DNA of 8,471 nt from an uncultured Lautropia sp. (GTDB lineage: Bacteria > Pseudomonadota > Gammaproteobacteria > Burkholderiales > Burkholderiaceae_E): contig CALIXC010000096.1 of the NCBI GenBank assembly GCA_938046755.1, forward strand, positions 1 through 8,471, in the 5' to 3' direction. The notes under the pieces are model-generated. The model was not told where the DNA came from and did no database searches. It saw nothing but the letters and a program-made list of their open reading frames with translations. Positions 4,916 through 8,471 of the stretch are shown piece by piece (positions within the stretch are counted from its first letter, which is position 1; the number at the start of each line of letters is the position of its first letter). The position numbers and the translations under genes are program-made.

Positions 4916-6643
4916 ATGCTTCCAACACAATTGAATGAATTGCGCCAGCTTCTGGCGCACACGATGCAGGCCATTGGAGTCGAGGCCGAGCTGGCGGCGT
5001 CGGTGACGCCCTCGCTTGAGCGCCCCCGGCAGGCCGACCATGGGGATCTGGCCACCAACCTGGCCATGCAGTTGGCCCGTCCGCTGAAGAAGTCGCCACG
5101 CGCGGTGGCCGAACAGCTGGTGACGGCGCTGATGGCACAGCCCGGCGCGACCGATCTCATCGCCCAGGCCGAGATTGCCGGCCCGGGCTTCATCAACTTC
5201 CGGCTCACGCCCGCAGCCCACCAGCGCGTGGTGCACGAGGTGCTGGCCCAGGGCGAACAGTTCGGGCAGCAGCCGTTCAACGGCCAGCAGGTGATGCTGG
5301 AGTTCGTCTCGGCCAACCCCACCGGCCCGCTGCACGTGGGTCATGGCCGCCAGGCGGCACTGGGTGACGTGCTGGGCAACCTTCTGGCCTCGCAAGGCTG
5401 GAAGGTCCATCGCGAGTTCTATTACAACGACGCCGGCGCGCAGATCCACAACCTGGCACTGTCGGTGCAGGCGCGTGGGCGCGGCATTGCGCCGGACGAT
5501 CCGTCCTTCCCGGTTGATGGCTACCGGGGCGACTACATCGCCGAGATCGCCCGGGCCTTCGTGGCCCGCGAGACGGTGCAGGTGAGTGGCCAGCCGCCCG
5601 AGACGGCCACGGGTGACCTGGACGATCTGGATGCAGTGCGCCGCTTTGCGGTGGCCTGCCTGCGTCGTGAGCAGGACCTGGACCTGGCAGCCTTCGGCGT
5701 GTCATTCGACCGTTACTTCCTGGAGTCGTCGCTCTACACCGACGGCAAGGTGGAAGAGGCCGTGGCGCGACTGGTGGCCGGCAGCCATACCTTCGAGCAG
5801 GACGGCGCGCTGTGGCTGCGTACCACCGACTACGGTGACGACAAGGACCGCGTGATGCGCAAGTCCGAAGGCGGCTATACCTATTTCGTGCCGGACGTGG
5901 CCTATCACCTGGGAAAGTGGCAGCGGGGCTTCACGCAGGCCATCAACATCCAGGGCTCGGATCACCACGGCACGGTGGCGCGGGTTCGCGCCGGACTGCA
6001 GGCGCTGGACATGGGCATCCCGAAGGGCTACCCGGACTACGTGCTGCACAAGATGGTGCGCGTGATACGCAACGGCGAGGAGGTGAAGATCTCCAAGCGT
6101 GCGGGCAGCTACGTCACGCTGCGTGACCTGATCGAGTGGTCGGGCGGCGGGGACGAGACCCGGGGCCGCGATGCTGTGCGCTTCTTCCTGATTTCCCGCA
6201 AGGGCGACACCGAGTTTACCTTCGACGTGGACCTCGCGCTGTCGCGCTCGGACGAGAACCCCGTCTATTACGTCCAGTATGCCCATGCCCGGATCTGCTC
6301 GATCCTGGCGCAGGCGGCAGAGCGCGGTGGCCAGTCGGCCGGCGCGGGGGGACGCGGGGCGCACATCGACCGGCTGACGGCGCCCACCGAATATGCGCTG
6401 ATGGCACGCATGGCGGCTTTCCCGGCCATGCTGACCGAGGCTGCGCGTGAACTGGCGCCGCACCAGCTGGCCTATTATCTGAAGGATCTGGCCGCCGACT
6501 TCCATGCGTTCTACAACGCCGAACGGGTGCTGGTGGACGATGCCGAACTGCAGTCGGCGCGGATGGCATTGCTGGAGGCCGTGCGGACGGTCCTGCGACG
6601 CGGCATGGCGCTGATCGGCGTGTCGGCGCCGGAACGGCTGTGA
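4916..6643 (+). CDS. argS: Arginyl-tRNA synthetase (class I)
   Basis: This encodes 575 aa, full length for bacterial ArgS. It attaches arginine to tRNA-Arg using ATP in the cytoplasm and is essential for translation. The N-terminal tRNA-recognition domain (about 1-120) includes HGDLATNLAMQLA (42-54). The catalytic Rossmann core follows with FVSANPTGPLHVGHGRQ (130-146), which contains the HIGH-type signature HVGH at 140-143, and EFYYNDAGAQ (167-176). SDHHGTV (348-354) and the KMSK-equivalent KISKRAGSY (391-399) complete the active site; this variant is normal for many ArgS. Residues about 450-575 are the DALR anticodon-binding domain, starting near NPVYYVQYAHAR (448-459) and ending with the typical GMALIGVSAPERL. 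The start is fixed by homology (MLP). There is no good Shine-Dalgarno, only GGGG touching the ATG. The SPOR gene follows after 22 bp, suggesting cotranscription. Confidence 0.98.
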   Translation: MLPTQLNELRQLLAHTMQAIGVEAELAASVTPSLERPRQADHGDLATNLAMQLARPLKKSPRAVAEQLVTALMAQPGATDLIAQAEIAGPGFINFRLTPAAHQRVVHEVLAQGEQFGQQPFNGQQVMLEFVSANPTGPLHVGHGRQAALGDVLGNLLASQGWKVHREFYYNDAGAQIHNLALSVQARGRGIAPDDPSFPVDGYRGDYIAEIARAFVARETVQVSGQPPETATGDLDDLDAVRRFAVACLRREQDLDLAAFGVSFDRYFLESSLYTDGKVEEAVARLVAGSHTFEQDGALWLRTTDYGDDKDRVMRKSEGGYTYFVPDVAYHLGKWQRGFTQAINIQGSDHHGTVARVRAGLQALDMGIPKGYPDYVLHKMVRVIRNGEEVKISKRAGSYVTLRDLIEWSGGGDETRGRDAVRFFLISRKGDTEFTFDVDLALSRSDENPVYYVQYAHARICSILAQAAERGGQSAGAGGRGAHIDRLTAPTEYALMARMAAFPAMLTEAARELAPHQLAYYLKDLAADFHAFYNAERVLVDDAELQSARMALLEAVRTVLRRGMALIGVSAPERL

Positions 6644-6665
6644 ACGGCCACGGCCGGGAGGTTTG

Positions 6666-7439
6666 ATGCAGATCGACGATCCAATGATGCGGATGAACCG
6701 GGATGATGTCCCGATGACGCAGGCAACTGCTCGGATGGCAGCAGCCCGGGTGAACACAACATTGCCCGGAGATCAGGGCGATGGAATCCGTGCAGGCGAG
6801 TCCCGCCGGCCCTGCTTCGTGGCACGCACGCCACTGGCGCGCCAGCGGGGCGGCACGATGCTGGGCCTGCTGCTGGGTCTCCTGATCGGCACCGGTGCGG
6901 CCGCGGGCGTGGCGTGGTACATCTACCGTTCGCCGCTGCCCTTTATCACGCCCGTGGTGCAGGAAGGCAACCCGTCGGGGCTGAAGCCGGCGCCCGAGGT
7001 ACCGAATCCGGTGCCCAGCGTCCAACCCCAGGCCGGGCAGCTGCCCGATCCCAATCAGGGCGCATCCCGGCAGCAGGTAATGCCGCAACCGGACCCGCGC
7101 ACCAACCTGCAGTCGCAGGGGGTGTCCACAGTGGACGTGACGGGTGATGCGAGCGAGCAGCCAACGGATGAGCTGCCCACCATGCCGCAGCAGCCTGCCA
7201 TGGTGGGAGGCGGCTACATGCTGCAGGCCGGCTCCTTCCGGCGCGTGGCCGATGCCGAGCGTCTGAAGGGCAATCTGGCGCTGCGGGGTCTGGAAGCGCG
7301 GGTGGAATCGGGCAATGTGAATGGCCAGACGGTGTATCGGGTCCGGATCGGGCCCTATCCGTCGCTGCAGGATACCAACCAGGTGCGCGCCGATCTGGCC
7401 GACGAGGGCATCGAAGCGGCCGTGGTGCGCGGGCGCTGA
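6666..7439 (+). CDS. SPOR-domain, single-pass membrane protein (FtsN-like)
   Basis: This encodes 257 aa. A single hydrophobic segment at about 65-87 (starting TMLGLLLGLLIG), preceded by RQRGG, anchors the protein with its N-terminus in the cytoplasm. Residues 88-180 are a Pro/Gln-rich, flexible periplasmic linker. Residues about 182-255 are the SPOR domain (GGYMLQAGSFRRVADAERLK at 182-201, VYRVRIGPYPS at 223-233). SPOR domains bind glycan strands lacking stem peptides at the division septum, so a role in cell division or septal wall remodelling is expected, as for FtsN; it may not be the main FtsN. The chosen ATG at 6666 has GGGAGG 4 nt upstream (rather close). It gives a 60-residue cytoplasmic part, longer than the short basic leader usual in relatives. 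Later starts such as GTG 6819 (MARTPLARQRGG) are possible but lack a ribosome site. It is 22 bp behind argS, likely in the same operon. Confidence 0.9.
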   Translation: MQIDDPMMRMNRDDVPMTQATARMAAARVNTTLPGDQGDGIRAGESRRPCFVARTPLARQRGGTMLGLLLGLLIGTGAAAGVAWYIYRSPLPFITPVVQEGNPSGLKPAPEVPNPVPSVQPQAGQLPDPNQGASRQQVMPQPDPRTNLQSQGVSTVDVTGDASEQPTDELPTMPQQPAMVGGGYMLQAGSFRRVADAERLKGNLALRGLEARVESGNVNGQTVYRVRIGPYPSLQDTNQVRADLADEGIEAAVVRGR

Positions 7440-7445
7440 TCCCTG

Positions 7446-7465
7446 GGGCTTTCAACAGAAAGCCC
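7446..7465. terminator. Hairpin just after the SPOR gene
   Basis: GGGCTTTC (7446-7453) and GAAAGCCC (7458-7465) form a perfect 8-bp stem with an AACA loop, 6 bp past the SPOR stop codon. It has no T-tract, so it may act as a weak or Rho-assisted terminator, or as a 3'-end protecting hairpin for the argS-SPOR mRNA. Confidence 0.45.
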
Positions 7466-7600
7466 GCCCTGCCGTCGGTCGGTTGCGAACTGCCACCGAT
7501 AGTCGGCGAGGTGTAACGGTCTGATGCAGGGTAAACCGGCTCGACGCCTTCTTCGTTGCTGCGGATGACCTTCGGCCCCCGGGCCGGATGCGCTTTCGCC

Positions 7601-7629
7601 GGGAGCCTTTACGGTTCCCTCAAGTTTTT
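7601..7629 (+). terminator. Hairpin plus T5 in the dsbA leader, terminator or attenuator-like
   Basis: GGGAGCC (7601-7607) and GGTTCCC (7613-7619) pair over 7 bp (one G-U) around a 5-nt loop, followed five bases later by TTTTT (7625-7629). It lies about 50 bp before the dsbA ATG and could end readthrough from argS-SPOR or dampen dsbA expression. The stem is modest. Confidence 0.35.
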
Positions 7630-7636
7630 CACGATG

Positions 7637-7655
7637 CCTGGAAAGGCTTTCCGGG
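7637..7655. promoter_or_regulatory. Near-palindrome upstream of dsbA
   Basis: CCTGGAAAG-G-CTTTCCGGG is a 19-bp dyad with eight of nine pairs matching, 25 bp before the dsbA ATG. The size suits an operator for a dimeric regulator. No known regulon motif is recognised, and no convincing sigma-70 promoter is seen between 7440 and 7680. Confidence 0.3.
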
Positions 7656-7680
7656 TGTCGCCTCTTTCAGGATGGGTCTC

Positions 7681-8349
7681 ATGAATCGCAAACAGTTCCT
7701 CTCGACGCTTTCCGCGGCTGGCCTGGCTCTGGCGCTGATGCCGGCTGGCGCTGCCCTGGCGCAGCAGCAGTCGATCAGCAGCAAGGAATTCCAGGCGCTG
7801 TCGGGGCATGTGCCCACCGAGGCCGCTCCGGGCAAGATCGAGGTGGTGGAGTTCTTCTGGTATGGCTGCCCCCACTGCTATGCCTTCGATCCGACCATCG
7901 TGGCCTGGACCCGCCGCATGCCCGAGGACGTGGTCTTCCGCCGCGTGCACGTGCCCTTCTTCAGCCGTCCGCACCAGCAGATGTTCTATGCACTGCAGGC
8001 CATCGGCCGCGAGGACGATGACACCCGCAACGTGATCTTCGAGGCCATCCAGAAGCAGCGCAAGCCCATGCAGCAGCTGGACGAGATGAAGGAAGTGCTG
8101 GCTGCCGCCAAGGTGGATCCGAAGGCCTTTGAGAATGCCTACAACTCGTTCGGCGTGAAGACGCAGATCCAGCGTTCCAACAAGCTGACCACCGCCTACG
8201 GTATCGATGGCGTGCCAACGCTGGGCATCAATGGCCGCTACACCACCAGCCCGTCGGTGGCTGGCACCAACGAGCGGGCCATCGTGGTGCTGGATGAGCT
8301 GATCCAGCGCGAGCGCAGCCCGAAGGGCGCCGACGGCGCCGGCAAGTGA
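7681..8349 (+). CDS. dsbA: Periplasmic thiol:disulfide interchange protein DsbA
   Basis: This encodes 222 aa. A signal peptide is clear: MNRKQF, a hydrophobic core (LSTLSAAGLALALMPAG), and an ALA-QQQ cleavage site after residue 27. The mature protein has a thioredoxin fold with VEFFWYGCPHCYAFDP (56-71). The redox pair is C63-P-H-C66, the DsbA-type CPHC motif. The cis-proline lies in GVPTLGING (177-185, P179). Between them lies the helical insertion (about 95-170). It oxidises cysteines in newly exported proteins and is itself reoxidised by membrane DsbB, which is not in this window. The ATG at 7681 is preferred over the in-frame ATG at 7672 because AGGA at 7669-7672 gives an 8-nt spacing and the signal peptide then has a normal length. 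The SDR gene starts 5 bp after its stop, so the two are probably cotranscribed. Confidence 0.97.
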   Translation: MNRKQFLSTLSAAGLALALMPAGAALAQQQSISSKEFQALSGHVPTEAAPGKIEVVEFFWYGCPHCYAFDPTIVAWTRRMPEDVVFRRVHVPFFSRPHQQMFYALQAIGREDDDTRNVIFEAIQKQRKPMQQLDEMKEVLAAAKVDPKAFENAYNSFGVKTQIQRSNKLTTAYGIDGVPTLGINGRYTTSPSVAGTNERAIVVLDELIQRERSPKGADGAGK

Positions 8350-8354
8350 GCCGG

Positions 8355-8471
8355 ATGGCGGCCGGCCGCGACAGCGCTGCATCGCCACAGGCGCGGCGCA
8401 TCGTCATCACGGGCGCATCCAGCGGTCTGGGCCGGGCGCTGGCCACCGAGCTGGCCCTGCGCTTTCCGGGC
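8355..8471 (+). CDS. Short-chain dehydrogenase/reductase (SDR), N-terminal fragment
   Basis: Only the first 39 codons are inside the window. After a 14-residue leader, RRIVITGASSGLGRALATEL (14-33) gives the first beta strand and the TGxxxGxG dinucleotide-binding motif of classical SDR enzymes (here T20 to G27). The protein is therefore an NAD(P)-dependent oxidoreductase; the catalytic Ser-Tyr-Lys lies outside, so the substrate is unknown. The ATG at 8355 is 5 bp after the dsbA stop. A GTG at 8346, overlapping that stop, is in frame and could be the true, translationally coupled start. Confidence 0.87.
   Translation, partial: MAAGRDSAASPQARRIVITGASSGLGRALATELALRFPG

Noticed and set aside
4529..5449. 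Minus-strand frame of 306 codons across the argS start
   Set aside because: It is antisense to the argS N-terminus and to the 5' end of the GntR gene, and has no recognisable domain.
4916..6643. Missing canonical KMSK in ArgS as a sign of a defective enzyme
   Set aside because: KISKR at 391-395 is a normal variant in many ArgS, and every other catalytic motif is present.
5702..7088. Large minus-strand frames opposite argS and the SPOR gene
   Set aside because: They are opposite well-supported plus-strand genes, have His/Arg-rich shadow composition, and show no motifs.
7440..7680. Riboswitch in the dsbA leader
   Set aside because: Looked for TPP- and cobalamin-like conserved boxes and saw none; only simple hairpins are present.
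7609..8388. Minus-strand 259-codon frame opposite dsbA
   Set aside because: The plus strand encodes an unmistakable DsbA with signal peptide and CPHC; the antisense translation lacks any domain signature.
1..8471. CRISPR array, tRNA or rRNA gene, IS element or phage genes
   Set aside because: No regularly spaced repeats, tRNA-like cloverleaf, transposase motif or terminal inverted repeats were found on reading both strands.

Overview
The window looks like chromosome from a high-GC betaproteobacterium, most likely a member of the Burkholderiales. The main reason is the plus-strand block argS – SPOR-domain membrane protein – dsbA – short-chain dehydrogenase, an order I recognise from that group. 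The ArgS (start MLP, signature KISKR) and the RGGTMLGLLLG membrane segment of the SPOR protein also fit. A Lautropia-like genus is possible, but this is inference; no rRNA or species marker is present.

Layout. Positions 1–4598 hold four genes on the minus strand, read right to left. They are a GntR/FCD transcription regulator with an unusual low-complexity tail (3666–4598), a three-part c-di-GMP protein with receiver-like, GGDEF-like and EAL domains (1622–3424), a universal stress protein (897–1364), and a phytanoyl-CoA-dioxygenase-like (PhyH) non-haem iron oxygenase cut by the left edge (1–733). Each is preceded by 75–320 bp of non-coding DNA, so they look like separately controlled genes rather than an operon. 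A strong hairpin terminator separates the stress protein from the oxygenase.

A 317-bp divergent intergenic region (4599–4915) separates these from the plus-strand block. There, argS (4916–6643) and the SPOR protein (6666–7439) are 22 bp apart and probably cotranscribed. After a 241-bp gap with two hairpins, dsbA (7681–8349) is followed within 5 bp by the start of an SDR oxidoreductase (8355 to the edge).

Functionally, the plus-strand block is housekeeping: arginyl-tRNA charging, septal peptidoglycan binding, periplasmic disulfide formation and an undefined oxidoreductase. The minus-strand genes are regulatory or accessory: probable c-di-GMP breakdown, stress response, an unknown metabolite sensor and an unknown oxidation. 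I find no convincing new multi-gene system, phage, IS element, CRISPR array or RNA gene. The points most worth a second look are the edge-truncated PhyH gene, the EAL protein whose two N-terminal modules are both degenerate, the GntR regulator with a long tail and eroded FCD ligands, a possible leaderless argS transcript, and several inverted repeats placed like operators or attenuators.
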